Part shown: one piece after another, positions 25,000 through 33,142 of the stretch
Layout of the letters: each line of letters opens with the position of its first letter
Numbering within the stretch: the first letter of the stretch is position 1
From: DATHWB01 sp035544575
GTDB taxonomy: Bacteria; Actinomycetota; Acidimicrobiia; Spongiisociales; ZC4RG35
DNA: 64,000 nt
Assembly: GCA_035544575.1 (NCBI GenBank)
Contig: DATKEC010000044.1
Span: 1-64,000 of the forward strand
Reading direction: 5' to 3'
Notes under the pieces: generated by a model
The model's database searches: none
Seen by the model: the letters and a program-made list of their open reading frames with translations, nothing else
Told to the model about the DNA's origin: nothing
Program-made: the position numbers and the translations under genes

Positions 25000-25414
25000 C
25001 CGGCCCGTCGTTGACCAGTTCGACGTCCATGTGCGCCCCGAATCGCCCCGTCGAGACCTCGATGCCATGGGCGGCGATGTGCTCGGCGACGGCGGCGATC
25101 AACGGTTCGGCGACGCGAGGTTCGGCGGCATCCACAAAGGAGGGGCGACGCCCCTTGCGGACGTCGCCGTAGAGGGTGAACTGGGAAACGACGAGGACCG
25201 CACCTCCGACGTCGAGGACCGAGCGGTTCATGCGGCCGTCCGCATCGGCAAACACACGCAATCCGGCCAGCTTCTCGGCGAGGACCGCGGCGTCCGCAGG
25301 ACCATCCGCCGGACCCACACCCACGAAAACGACCAGACCCGTCCCAATGCGACCGACCACGCCGGCGTCCACCGTCACTGTCGCCCGCGACACTCGCTGG
25401 ATCACTGCGCGCAC
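24959..25414 (-). CDS. dtd: D-aminoacyl-tRNA deacylase
   Basis: Dtd hydrolyses D-amino acids from mischarged tRNAs. The 151-residue protein starts at GTG with MRAVIQRVSRATVTVD (initiator read as Met). It has the two family motifs: VLVVSQFTLYGDVRKGRRPSF (SQFTL) near residue 80 and VELVNDGPVTLVLA (NxGPVT) near residue 134. Length is standard. Its 3' end overlaps the PlsY-like gene tail to tail. Confidence 0.95.
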   Translation of the reverse strand: MRAVIQRVSRATVTVDAGVVGRIGTGLVVFVGVGPADGPADAAVLAEKLAGLRVFADADGRMNRSVLDVGGAVLVVSQFTLYGDVRKGRRPSFVDAAEPRVAEPLIAAVAEHIAAHGIEVSTGRFGAHMDVELVNDGPVTLVLAAEDGRLV

Positions 25415-25452
25415 CAGTGGAGTCTGCCACGCCTCCGGATCCTGGCCGCCGG

Positions 25453-25458
25453 TACGAT
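25453..25458 (+). promoter_or_regulatory. -10 hexamer (TACGAT), leaderless promoter of plsB
   Basis: TACGAT ends 6 nt before the GTG at 25465. This decides the plsB start over an in-frame GTG at 25417 that would overlap the dtd promoter region. Confidence 0.55.
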
Positions 25459-25464
25459 CGAGTC

Positions 25465-27753
25465 GTGTTCCGCCCTCCCGATGTCACGCGGCCGGCGGCG
25501 TTCGAGCCGGACCTCGACGTCCCCGAGAATCGCCCGGTCGTGGTGCTCCTCGATGCATCCAGCACCCTCGAACGACGCATGCTGACGGCGTGGGCGGATC
25601 GAACATTCGGCGAGCGTGGCACCCAGATCAACATCACACCATCGCGTCGCCGACGTCGGCGGCGAACAGATCCCGCCCTGGCCGCCCGTCTCCAACGCGG
25701 CGACAACCCGCTCGTCGTCCCCGTCCGCGTCACGTGGCTCCCGGATCGCCGCAGCGGTCGGCGGTCGGCCAACTGGGTAGACGTGCTCAAACTCGGCGAT
25801 CCGCGGGATCCGGATCCGGCCCGCCAGTGGGCGATCCTGGCGTTCTTCCCGCATCGGGTCGGAATCGTGGCGGGCATGCCCGCCTCCGCCGAAGATCTCC
25901 TGGCCTCCCACGCCGCGGACGTCGAGTACTCGACTCTCGTCGACCACGTGACGCGCAAAGCGCACATCACACTCGAACGCGCAGAACGCCACATCCGTGG
26001 CAACCGCTACAAGGTGCCGCGATTTCTGAACGAGGAGATTCTCTCGCGCCCCGACTTCCGGGACACGGTCATGCGCCTCGGGTCCGAGCGGGGCCTACCC
26101 GCCGAGCTGGCCCTGGCCCGGGCCCGCTACTACCTGCGTGAGATCGCCGCTTCGCACAGCACGTTTCTGATCGACCTCATCGCCAATGCGATCCACTGGA
26201 TCTACTCCCAGGGCTACGGCGCGATCATCTACGACCAGCACCGACTGGCCGTGATCGGGACTCTGGCCGAGGATCATCCGATCGCCTTCGTGCCGTCGCA
26301 CCGCTCGAACCTCGACCGGCTGTCGCTGCAGTACCTGCTCTGGGAGAACGACATGCCCCCCAACCACACTGCGGCGGGCATCAACATGAACTTCTTCCCG
26401 ATTGGACCGCTCATCCGTCGCACCGGGGCGTTCTTCATCCGTCGGTCGTTCAAGGACAACGAGTTGTACAAGTTCGTCCTTCGCTCCTATCTCGGCTATC
26501 TCGTCGAGAAGCGCTTCCCGCTCGAGTGGTACATGGAAGGGGGACGCTCGCGCAGCGGCAAGCTGCTCCCTCCCCGCCTGGGCATGCTGGGTTGGGTCAC
26601 CGACGCCGTGCGGCAAGGACGGGCCGACGACCTCTATCTCATCCCGACATCCATCGCCTATGACCAGATCCAGGATGTGAAGGACTACGCCAACGAAGCC
26701 GCCGGTGGCGAGAAGCGCAAAGAGTCGTTCGGCTGGGCGTTGGACGCCATCCGCTCACTGCGTCGCCGGTACGGCAACATCCATGTCCGTTTTGCCGATC
26801 CCATCTCGATCGCCAAGGAGGTGGACCTTTCGAAGGAAGCCGAGATGGATCTGCAGAAGCTGGCATTCGAGGTGATGTACCGCATATCTCGTGTCACCCC
26901 GATCACACCGACCGCGGTGGCGTCGATCGCATTGCTGTCGGCGCGCGGCAAGGCGATGCGCGCCTCCGAGATCGCGGTACTCGGCGGGAAGTTGGCCGAA
27001 GTCATCGAAGAGGGGGGCTGGCCGACCACCGAACGCATCCGCCTTCACGACATCGCCGCTGCCGAGGCTGTCCTCCACCAGCTCGTCGCCCACGGATCCC
27101 TGACCGTGGAAGCAGGCGTCTACGTCCTCACGCCGAACCAGGCGATCCAGGCCGCCTACTACCGCAACACCGTCGTGCACTACTTCGTGCCGGGTGCGAT
27201 CGCCGAACTCGCACTGTCCGCCACCGACACCGCCGACCCTCTCGACGACTTCTGGCAAGAGGTGGCACGGCTACGGGATCTGCTGAAGTTCGAATTCTTC
27301 TTCGCCGAACGCGACGAGTTCCGTCGTGAGCTCGCCGCGGAACTCGATCGCGGCGTTCCGGGATGGCAGGACCACATCCGCCGGGGCGAACGGCACGACG
27401 TGCTGCGGATGATGGATCCGTTGCGGGCGCACTGGGCGGTCCTTCCCTTCCTCGAGGCGTATCGAGTCGTCGCCGAAGAACTGGTGGCAACCAATGGACC
27501 GGTGGAAAACGAGAAGGCTTTCCTGGAGGCTGCGCTGGAGCGGGGAGCACGAGATCGCCTCACCGGACGCGTCGAGGCCGACGAGAGCGTCTCGAAGGCC
27601 CTCATGCAATCGGCCCTCGAACTCGCCCGGAACCGGGGACTGCTCGACGGTCCGCAGTCCCGCCGCCAGCTGTTCGCGGCGGAGGTGTCTGCGGTGTGTG
27701 AGCGGGCGGCCGAGATCGGACGACTCGCCGACACCCCCCGCCTGGCCACCTAG
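25465..27753 (+). CDS. plsB: Glycerol-3-phosphate 1-O-acyltransferase PlsB
   Basis: PlsB acylates glycerol-3-phosphate at sn-1 using acyl-CoA or acyl-ACP. The 762-residue protein has the acyltransferase block I FVPSHRSNLDRLSLQYLLWE (H-x4-D). It also has FFIRRSFKDNELYKFVLR, block III EWYMEGGRSRSGKLLPPR and block IV YLIPTSIAYDQIQD. A long helical C-terminal region is shared with E. coli PlsB. Genome-wide, plsX is also present and a PlsY-like gene lies 0.5 kb upstream, so two entry routes to phosphatidic acid may coexist. Confidence 0.93.
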   Translation: MFRPPDVTRPAAFEPDLDVPENRPVVVLLDASSTLERRMLTAWADRTFGERGTQINITPSRRRRRRRTDPALAARLQRGDNPLVVPVRVTWLPDRRSGRRSANWVDVLKLGDPRDPDPARQWAILAFFPHRVGIVAGMPASAEDLLASHAADVEYSTLVDHVTRKAHITLERAERHIRGNRYKVPRFLNEEILSRPDFRDTVMRLGSERGLPAELALARARYYLREIAASHSTFLIDLIANAIHWIYSQGYGAIIYDQHRLAVIGTLAEDHPIAFVPSHRSNLDRLSLQYLLWENDMPPNHTAAGINMNFFPIGPLIRRTGAFFIRRSFKDNELYKFVLRSYLGYLVEKRFPLEWYMEGGRSRSGKLLPPRLGMLGWVTDAVRQGRADDLYLIPTSIAYDQIQDVKDYANEAAGGEKRKESFGWALDAIRSLRRRYGNIHVRFADPISIAKEVDLSKEAEMDLQKLAFEVMYRISRVTPITPTAVASIALLSARGKAMRASEIAVLGGKLAEVIEEGGWPTTERIRLHDIAAAEAVLHQLVAHGSLTVEAGVYVLTPNQAIQAAYYRNTVVHYFVPGAIAELALSATDTADPLDDFWQEVARLRDLLKFEFFFAERDEFRRELAAELDRGVPGWQDHIRRGERHDVLRMMDPLRAHWAVLPFLEAYRVVAEELVATNGPVENEKAFLEAALERGARDRLTGRVEADESVSKALMQSALELARNRGLLDGPQSRRQLFAAEVSAVCERAAEIGRLADTPRLAT

Positions 27754-27790
27754 TGGCAGAGACACTGCCGCGTGGCGTCCTCGGCGGCCG

Positions 27791-27967
27791 TCACACCTCG
27801 GTGATGCCTGCCCTGACCTGGGCCACCACGGTGTCCGGGAGTGTCGTCACTCCGTGTACCGACGCGGCATGGCCGGCGGCGGCGGCCAGCAACTCATCAT
27901 CGGTGGCCGCCTCGACCACTCCTTCACACCCCGCAAAGACGTGGTTGCATTCGAATCGTTTGGTCAC
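27791..27967 (-). CDS. DUF1059 small protein
   Basis: The 58-residue protein starts VTKRFECNHVFAGCEGVVEA and has ATDDELLAAAAGHAASVHGVT, the DUF1059 pattern (C-x-x-x-x-x-G-C, then HAxxxHG). GTG 27967 follows a GAGGAGG ribosome site, which decides it over an upstream in-frame start. It lies 42 nt after a second member of the same family. Function unknown. Confidence 0.8.
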   Translation of the reverse strand: MTKRFECNHVFAGCEGVVEAATDDELLAAAAGHAASVHGVTTLPDTVVAQVRAGITEV

Positions 27968-28009
27968 GTGTTCCTCCTCATCGTCGGCAAGGCGCCGCCC
28001 CACCGGCTG

Positions 28010-28168
28010 TCACGCCGGTCGGGCCATCGATCGGGCCTGCTCGTCGGTCAGCACCATGTCGTGGACGTCTCGAGCGTGCCGCTGGGCCACTGCCATCACG
28101 GCATCGGCAGACTCGTCTTCGAGCACTGCGCCACACGGGCACTCGATCAACATGCGGCTTTCGGCCAT
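28010..28168 (-). CDS. Second DUF1059-like small protein (52 residues)
   Basis: This short gene reads MAESRMLIECPCGAVLEDES, then VAQRHARDVHDMVLTDEQAR. It shares with its neighbour the N-terminal CPCG cysteine pair and the HAxxVH helix of DUF1059. It follows an AGGAGG ribosome site and a TAGCTT -10. The pair looks like a tandem duplication that has diverged, and is read divergently from the SARP regulator. Confidence 0.75.
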   Translation of the reverse strand: MAESRMLIECPCGAVLEDESADAVMAVAQRHARDVHDMVLTDEQARSMARPA

Positions 28169-28186
28169 CTGCGCCTCCTGGGGACG

Positions 28187-28192
28187 AAGCTA
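28187..28192 (-). promoter_or_regulatory. -10 hexamer (TAGCTT) of the DUF1059 pair
   Basis: TAGCTT lies 18 nt before the ATG at 28168, with AGGAGG between them. The divergent SARP gene starts 37 nt to the other side, so the two units may share regulation. Confidence 0.45.
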
Positions 28193-28228
28193 CGGGACGA
28201 TGCTTGCGGAATCCTTGGGAGATCCCTG

Positions 28229-28987
28229 GTGAAGTTCTACTTGACAGGACGGGTCCAGATCGAAGGCCCCGCAGGTGTCGTGACAGAGCATGACATGCCA
28301 GGACGCCAGGGTCCCCTCATGTTGGTGCGTTTGGCGTTGGCCCGCGGTCCGGTCTCCCACGACCAACTGGCCGATCTGCTCTGGGAACGAGAGCGGCCCC
28401 CAGCCTGGCAGACCACCCTGAGCCCGCTGGCCAGCCGACTGCGGGGGTCCCTCGACGGCATCGGGCTCCCGGGCCGCTCGATGCTGCTGTCCCGTCAGGG
28501 CGCCTACGAGCTCGTGATCCCCGATCGATGGGTCGATGTCGAGGTGGCGATTCGGTCACTCGACCGCGCCGAGGGTCAGCTGGCCCAGGGCGACGGCCGC
28601 CGGGCGTGGCCGGAAGCCGCGGTCGCTTCGGCGATTCTCCGGCGCCCATTCCTCGAAGGCGAGAACCACCGGTGGGTGTCGGATTGGAGGGCGACGCTGG
28701 GCGACGGAATGGTTCGGGCACTCGCCGTCCTGGCCGAGTCGTCGCTCCAACTGGAACGCTGGCCGCTGGCGGAAGCGGCCGCAGACGAAGCGATTCGCCT
28801 CGACCCGTTGCGTGAAGTGGCTCATCGTCAACGGATTCGGGCCTTGTTGGGCGCGGGTAACGGTGCACGCGCTCTCCGCGCATATCACGAGCTGGAAGCA
28901 CTCTTGACCGAAGAGCTGGGGACAGCTCCTTCGGCAGCCACCCAGGCCCTCTACGAAGGATTGTTGGGCATCACCCGCCCCGCGTGA
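28229..28987 (+). CDS. SARP-family transcriptional regulator (winged helix plus BTAD)
   Basis: The 252-residue protein starts VKFYLTGRVQIEGPAG and has an OmpR-type winged helix with LARGPVSHDQLADLLWE. The bacterial transcriptional activation domain (TPR-like) follows at about 95-245: VDVEVAIRSLDRAEGQL, LDPLREVAHRQRIRALL and LRAYHELEALLTEELGTAPS. These are hallmarks of SARPs, activators of specialised pathways in actinomycetes. No biosynthetic cluster is nearby; the divergent DUF1059 genes and the convergent ABC exporter are candidate targets. GTG follows a weak GGGAG. Confidence 0.85.
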   Translation: MKFYLTGRVQIEGPAGVVTEHDMPGRQGPLMLVRLALARGPVSHDQLADLLWERERPPAWQTTLSPLASRLRGSLDGIGLPGRSMLLSRQGAYELVIPDRWVDVEVAIRSLDRAEGQLAQGDGRRAWPEAAVASAILRRPFLEGENHRWVSDWRATLGDGMVRALAVLAESSLQLERWPLAEAAADEAIRLDPLREVAHRQRIRALLGAGNGARALRAYHELEALLTEELGTAPSAATQALYEGLLGITRPA

Positions 28988-30122
28988 GCACCCTGCGAAA
29001 CCGCCATGCCGCGAGCGCCAGCACGCCGAACGCGAACGCGGCCAAGACACCGAGGTGGGACAGGATGTCGACGATCGTTCCGTCCTCTCTGACCAGCACC
29101 GCGAACGCGTCGATCGCCCAGGCGTGCGGCGTCATTCTGGCGACCTGTTGCATACCGGCCGGCATGACCTCGATTGGCACCATCGCCCCACCCAAAGCGG
29201 CCAATCCGAGGCCCGCCATGACCCCTATCCCTCCGGCTTGCTGGTCGTTCTGGAAGACGCTTCCCATGAGCATCGCCACCCCGGCGGCAACCAGCCCGAA
29301 CAAGGTCATGATGGCAGCCGCTCCCAGTGGATCGCCCCAGTTCACGCCAAAGACGATCAGCGTCACGAACACGATGTAGAGACCCTGCACCGCCACGACG
29401 GCGAAGCGACCCAGCGTCTCGCCCATGATGATCGTGGTCGCCGACGTCGGTGTGCTGAGCATTCGTGTCGAGACGCCGAGTTGACGGCTCTGGATGAGCG
29501 CCGCCGAACCGGTGAGTCCGGTCAGGAACATGAACAGCACGAGCTGGGACGAGGCGCCCAGGTCGAACTGACCGAGCGACGAGTCGAACATCGCCTCGCC
29601 GCTGGTTGTGAGACGCACGTCGATGGCTGCCAATTCGTCGGCCCGGGCGGCGGCAGCGCCCAGTCCGGTGACGAGATCGTCACCTTCGACCTTCGCGGCC
29701 AGCACCTGATAAGAGAACTCTGTGATCACCGCAGTGACGAGCGCCTGCAGCTGGGGCCCGGCGCTGTCCGGCCGGGAGACGTATCCAACTCCACCGGTCC
29801 GGTCGGCGGCGAGGTCGGCGGCGAAGTCGGGTCCGATCGAGACCCCGGCCTGCACCGTCGAGCGCTCCACCGCCAGCAAGAGGTCATCGGTGTCCTCGTA
29901 CCGCACGACCGCAACGTCCTCCAGGTTTTCGAGCCGCTCGGCGAGTACCGCTCCAGTCCCGGAGTCAGGGGCGACGAGTCCGATGGTGGGCCGGAATCCC
30001 GAGCCGAACAGCGACCCGATGATCACGATGATGCCGAGGGGAAGGATGAACACGAAGAAGTAGTTGCTCCGATCCCGGAACATCCGCCTCAGACCTGATG
30101 CAGCGATGGCGAGGACTTTCAC
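28971..30122 (-). CDS. ABC-2 type exporter permease (second)
   Basis: The 383-residue protein has one N-terminal membrane helix (FFVFILPLGIIVIIGSLFG). A large extracytoplasmic loop of about 170 residues follows, then five helices, as in the ABC2_membrane_3/YhgE-DrrB group. It starts GTG inside a GTGA overlap with the first permease and is the last gene of the operon. The two permeases probably form a heterodimer with the upstream ATPase. The substrate is unknown; relatives export lipids, drugs or antibiotics. Confidence 0.87.
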   Translation of the reverse strand: MKVLAIAASGLRRMFRDRSNYFFVFILPLGIIVIIGSLFGSGFRPTIGLVAPDSGTGAVLAERLENLEDVAVVRYEDTDDLLLAVERSTVQAGVSIGPDFAADLAADRTGGVGYVSRPDSAGPQLQALVTAVITEFSYQVLAAKVEGDDLVTGLGAAAARADELAAIDVRLTTSGEAMFDSSLGQFDLGASSQLVLFMFLTGLTGSAALIQSRQLGVSTRMLSTPTSATTIIMGETLGRFAVVAVQGLYIVFVTLIVFGVNWGDPLGAAAIMTLFGLVAAGVAMLMGSVFQNDQQAGGIGVMAGLGLAALGGAMVPIEVMPAGMQQVARMTPHAWAIDAFAVLVREDGTIVDILSHLGVLAAFAFGVLALAAWRFRRVLTRGG

Positions 30123-31282
30123 GTCAGCACTGCCTTCCGAAGCTTGAATCCGGCGATCACGCCCGTGACCACGCCGAAGGCCACGAGCGCGCCAACGGCT
30201 GGCAACACGACTCCGATGCCACCGCCGCCGGCGAGGTCGCCCAGTCCGGTCATGAACCACCGGTGGGGCGTCGCCAGCGCGAGGTTGCCGAGGATCCCAC
30301 CTCCCAGCGGGGTCGGGAAGAACACACCGCCCAACATCCCGAGTCCGACGGCGATGACGGCTTGGAGGTTTCCGGCTCCCTCGGGCGTGCGAGCGAACGC
30401 AGCCACGACGGCCATGATGCCCACGGCCGAGACCACGCCCGCCACGACGAGAAGCGCAACACCGAGCGGGTCGCCCCAGTTGGCGTCGAGGAGCACGGTC
30501 GAGGCCACGATCAGAACCGTCGTGCTGACGATGCCGAGGATGAGGCTCACGAGACCCTTGGCGGCAACGATCGAACCCCTCCCGATCGGGGCAGCCAGCA
30601 AGCGTGACATCGTCCCTTCCCGCTTCTCGTCCAGGAGCGACGTGACGCCGAACTGGACCGTGAAGAACAGGAAGAAGACCGCCATGCCGGCAACGAAGAA
30701 CGTCGTCATATCGAGCTGACGGTCGGAGGCTTCGACCCCCTCCACCACGACCGCGGGTGGGGCCGTCTGAACGGCTGTCACAGCCTCGGCCACATCGGCG
30801 CCGACAGCCGAGGCCGTGGCCGCGACCAGCCGAACACCCTCGATGCTCGCCGCAAAGCTGCGCGAGATCGAGTGGGCGATGGCAGACGACGTCGGCCGGT
30901 CCACATCGCCCAACACGTCGATCTGCGCCGATTGTCCCGACTCGACGGCCGCCTCGAAGCCTCGCGGAATGACGATCACTGCTCCGACGTCTCCCGCGTC
31001 GAGGCTGGCCTGAGACGCGGGAGCATCTGCCAACAGGACGAGTTCGAGCAAGCCTTCAGACTGGAGGCCGGCCAGAGCGTCGGAGAACCTGGTCGACAAC
31101 GCGGATTGGTCCGAGTCGACGAAGCCAAGTCTCAGGTCGATCGGCCCGTCCTCGACGCTGCCCAGGATGAGACTGAAGATGGCCGCGAGGACGAACGGAA
31201 CGACGACCCCCACGATGATCGCCGAACGATCCCGGAGGCGCAGCCGGAGGTCCTTGCCGGCGATGAGCAGCGTCGACCGCAC
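30119..31282 (-). CDS. ABC-2 type exporter permease (first)
   Basis: The 387-residue protein has the same architecture as the next permease: an N-terminal helix (AIIVGVVVPFVLAAIFSLIL), a large extracytoplasmic region to about residue 190, then five helices. The cytoplasmic sequence LLDEKREGTMSRLLAAPIGR is the conserved coupling-helix motif of ABC-2 permeases (EKExGTxxxLLxxP). It starts 1 nt after the ATPase stop. Confidence 0.88.
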   Translation of the reverse strand: MRSTLLIAGKDLRLRLRDRSAIIVGVVVPFVLAAIFSLILGSVEDGPIDLRLGFVDSDQSALSTRFSDALAGLQSEGLLELVLLADAPASQASLDAGDVGAVIVIPRGFEAAVESGQSAQIDVLGDVDRPTSSAIAHSISRSFAASIEGVRLVAATASAVGADVAEAVTAVQTAPPAVVVEGVEASDRQLDMTTFFVAGMAVFFLFFTVQFGVTSLLDEKREGTMSRLLAAPIGRGSIVAAKGLVSLILGIVSTTVLIVASTVLLDANWGDPLGVALLVVAGVVSAVGIMAVVAAFARTPEGAGNLQAVIAVGLGMLGGVFFPTPLGGGILGNLALATPHRWFMTGLGDLAGGGGIGVVLPAVGALVAFGVVTGVIAGFKLRKAVLT

Positions 31283-31283
31283 G

Positions 31284-32225
31284 TCAGTCCCGCAGAGCTT
31301 TGCCGGTGAGATGCAAGAAGACAGCTTCGAGGTCGGGTTCGATGACCTGCAGCGACGTCACCGTCAAGTGATGGCTGGACATGGCGGCGAGCACTGCCGG
31401 GAGCACCGACGCCGCGTCGTCTGCCAGCAAGTCGTACCTGCCGTCGGCCGCCGTCGCTCCGCCGATGCCGGCGATGGACTCGATCGAGCTCAGCACACCA
31501 TCCATCGGACCGCCCGCCTCGACCACGATCCGGTCCTTCTCGCCGATGAGTGCGACGAGTTCCCTCCGGTTTCCCTCCGCTTTGATCTCGCCGTCGTCGA
31601 TGATGCCGACCCGATCGCACAACCTCTCGGCTTCCTCCATGTAGTGGGTGGTGTAGAGCACGGCCATTCCGACCGACGAGAGCTGTTCGACCGCCTCGAG
31701 GATGGCGTTGCGGGACTGCGGGTCCACGCCGACCGTGGGTTCGTCGAGGATGAGGAGAGCCGGCTCGTGGAGCAGCCCGATCGCGATGTTCAGGCGGCGT
31801 TTCATCCCGCCGGAGTATTCCTTCGCCTGGTCGTCGGCTCGATCTGCGAGGCCGACCACTTCGAGTACATGATCGATGCGGCGGGTGAGCTGATCTCCCG
31901 CCAACTCGTAGAGGCGACCGAAGAATCCCAGATTCTCCCTCGCCGACAGATCGGGATAGATCGCAAGTTCCTGGGGCACGAGACCCACGGCCTTCTTGGG
32001 GCGGGTGGTACGCGTCGTCAGCGGCTGGCCCAACACCATCACCGACCCGGCGTCGGGCTCGAGCAAGCCGGCGATGATGTTGATCGACGTGGTCTTGCCC
32101 GCTCCATTCGGCCCGAGCAATCCGTAGGTCTCACCGGGCTCGATGTGAAACGCCACGCCTCGAACGGCGCGGATGTCCCCGAAGCTCTTGGTGATCCCGT
32201 CCACCGTCAGAACTGGTCCGGTCAT
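31284..32225 (-). CDS. ABC exporter ATP-binding protein
   Basis: The 313-residue ATPase starts MTGPVLTVDGITKSFG. It has Walker A GPNGAGKTTS, Q loop VPQELAIYP, signature YSGGMKRRLNIA, Walker B LLILDEPTVGVDP and the His switch LYTTHYMEEAERL. The C-terminal extension is typical of the DrrA/NatA exporter class. ATG overlaps the regulator stop by 4 nt. It energises the two ABC-2 permeases that follow. Confidence 0.93.
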   Translation of the reverse strand: MTGPVLTVDGITKSFGDIRAVRGVAFHIEPGETYGLLGPNGAGKTTSINIIAGLLEPDAGSVMVLGQPLTTRTTRPKKAVGLVPQELAIYPDLSARENLGFFGRLYELAGDQLTRRIDHVLEVVGLADRADDQAKEYSGGMKRRLNIAIGLLHEPALLILDEPTVGVDPQSRNAILEAVEQLSSVGMAVLYTTHYMEEAERLCDRVGIIDDGEIKAEGNRRELVALIGEKDRIVVEAGGPMDGVLSSIESIAGIGGATAADGRYDLLADDAASVLPAVLAAMSSHHLTVTSLQVIEPDLEAVFLHLTGKALRD

Positions 32226-32527
32226 ATCGGCTCCCGCGTGGAATCGATGATCGCCTGCAGCACTTCGAGATGCTCCGTGAGGGCCCGGCGCCCCGCTCTC
32301 GTGGCGAGGACCCATGTCCGGCTGCGGCCATGGGAGCGCTTCTCGATCTCGACGAAACCCGCTTCGGAGAGAACCTGGAGATGCCGGTTCAGGTTGCCGT
32401 CCGTGACGTCGAGCCTGTCCCGCAGGTAGGTGAATTCGACGAGATCGGCCTCCGAGAGGACGGCGAGAATCCCGAGCCGCACCCGCTGATGGACGACCTC
32501 GTCGAGATCAGAGGTGGGATGGCTCAC
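32222..32527 (-). CDS. Winged-helix transcriptional regulator (MarR/ArsR-like)
   Basis: The 101-residue protein starts VSHPTSDLDEVVHQRVRLGI. It has a compact winged helix: LVEFTYLRDRLDVTDGNLNRHLQVLSEAGFV is recognition-helix-like, and the wing is EIEKRSHGRSRTW. It overlaps both neighbours by 4 nt. This type (one-domain, between a membrane protein and an exporter ATPase) usually represses its own operon. A 6-5-6 palindrome overlapping the operon promoter is the likely operator. Confidence 0.88.
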   Translation of the reverse strand: MSHPTSDLDEVVHQRVRLGILAVLSEADLVEFTYLRDRLDVTDGNLNRHLQVLSEAGFVEIEKRSHGRSRTWVLATRAGRRALTEHLEVLQAIIDSTREPI

Positions 32528-33078
32528 GTCAGCCACCGACTGTGGCTGGCCTTGGCGGCGAAGACCAGAGCCAGCGACAACAGGCCGCCAAAGGTCATCG
32601 AAGTCGACCACGGGTCCACCGCGATCGCCGCGAGGACCGCGAAGGTCGCGGTCAGGAGCCAGAGAGCCTGTGACAGCCGACGCTCGCCCTCCAGGCCGAG
32701 CAGGACCGCGAACCCGCCTGCGAACACGACCCACAGCCACACCAGCGGCCAGCGACCCGGAAGGATGAAGCCTCCTCCCGTGGTGAGCACGATCATGCCA
32801 GCCGTGGTCAGCCAGTACGGACGGTCGCGCCGTCGTACCCGAGAATCCGAATCGGTGTTCCAGCGGTCGGCGACCATCGTCGCTCCGAGCCCGAGCGGCA
32901 CTGCCAGTGTCCAATACCACCGGGCAGGCCCGTGGAATCCGGGTACCGCCAGCATGACGACGAACCCGAGAGAAATGACCGCCCACACCAGGAGCCACCG
33001 CCACGCTCCCGCAGAGAGATCGGCATGGGTCCGCCGCTTGATCGACACCAGTTCATCGAGGAGTTCCGAGTGGTTCAT
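32524..33078 (-). CDS. Membrane protein, first gene of the exporter operon
   Basis: The 184-residue protein (MNHSELLDELVSIKRRTHAD) has five to six predicted membrane segments and ends in a tail overlapping the regulator start by 4 nt. I do not recognise a named family. Operon membership suggests a sensor or accessory partner of the regulator and exporter. Sequence upstream of the ATG is occupied by the promoter and operator, fixing the start. Confidence 0.75.
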   Translation of the reverse strand: MNHSELLDELVSIKRRTHADLSAGAWRWLLVWAVISLGFVVMLAVPGFHGPARWYWTLAVPLGLGATMVADRWNTDSDSRVRRRDRPYWLTTAGMIVLTTGGGFILPGRWPLVWLWVVFAGGFAVLLGLEGERRLSQALWLLTATFAVLAAIAVDPWSTSMTFGGLLSLALVFAAKASHSRWLT

Positions 33079-33088
33079 GGCGCCGGGA

Positions 33089-33117
33089 ACTTTGCAGTAC
33101 AAAGTCCGGTTTGTCAA
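33089..33117 (-). promoter_or_regulatory. Promoter with palindromic operator of the exporter operon
   Basis: On the minus strand a perfect TTGACA at 33117-33112 is followed after 17 nt by CAAAGT at 33094-33089 (weak -10). A perfect inverted repeat, ACTTTG-5 nt-CAAAGT, spans 33089-33105 and covers the -10. This is the expected layout for autorepression by the winged-helix protein of the same operon. Confidence 0.65.
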
Positions 33118-33142
33118 GCCAACGCAGACCCGCCTGCGGTTA

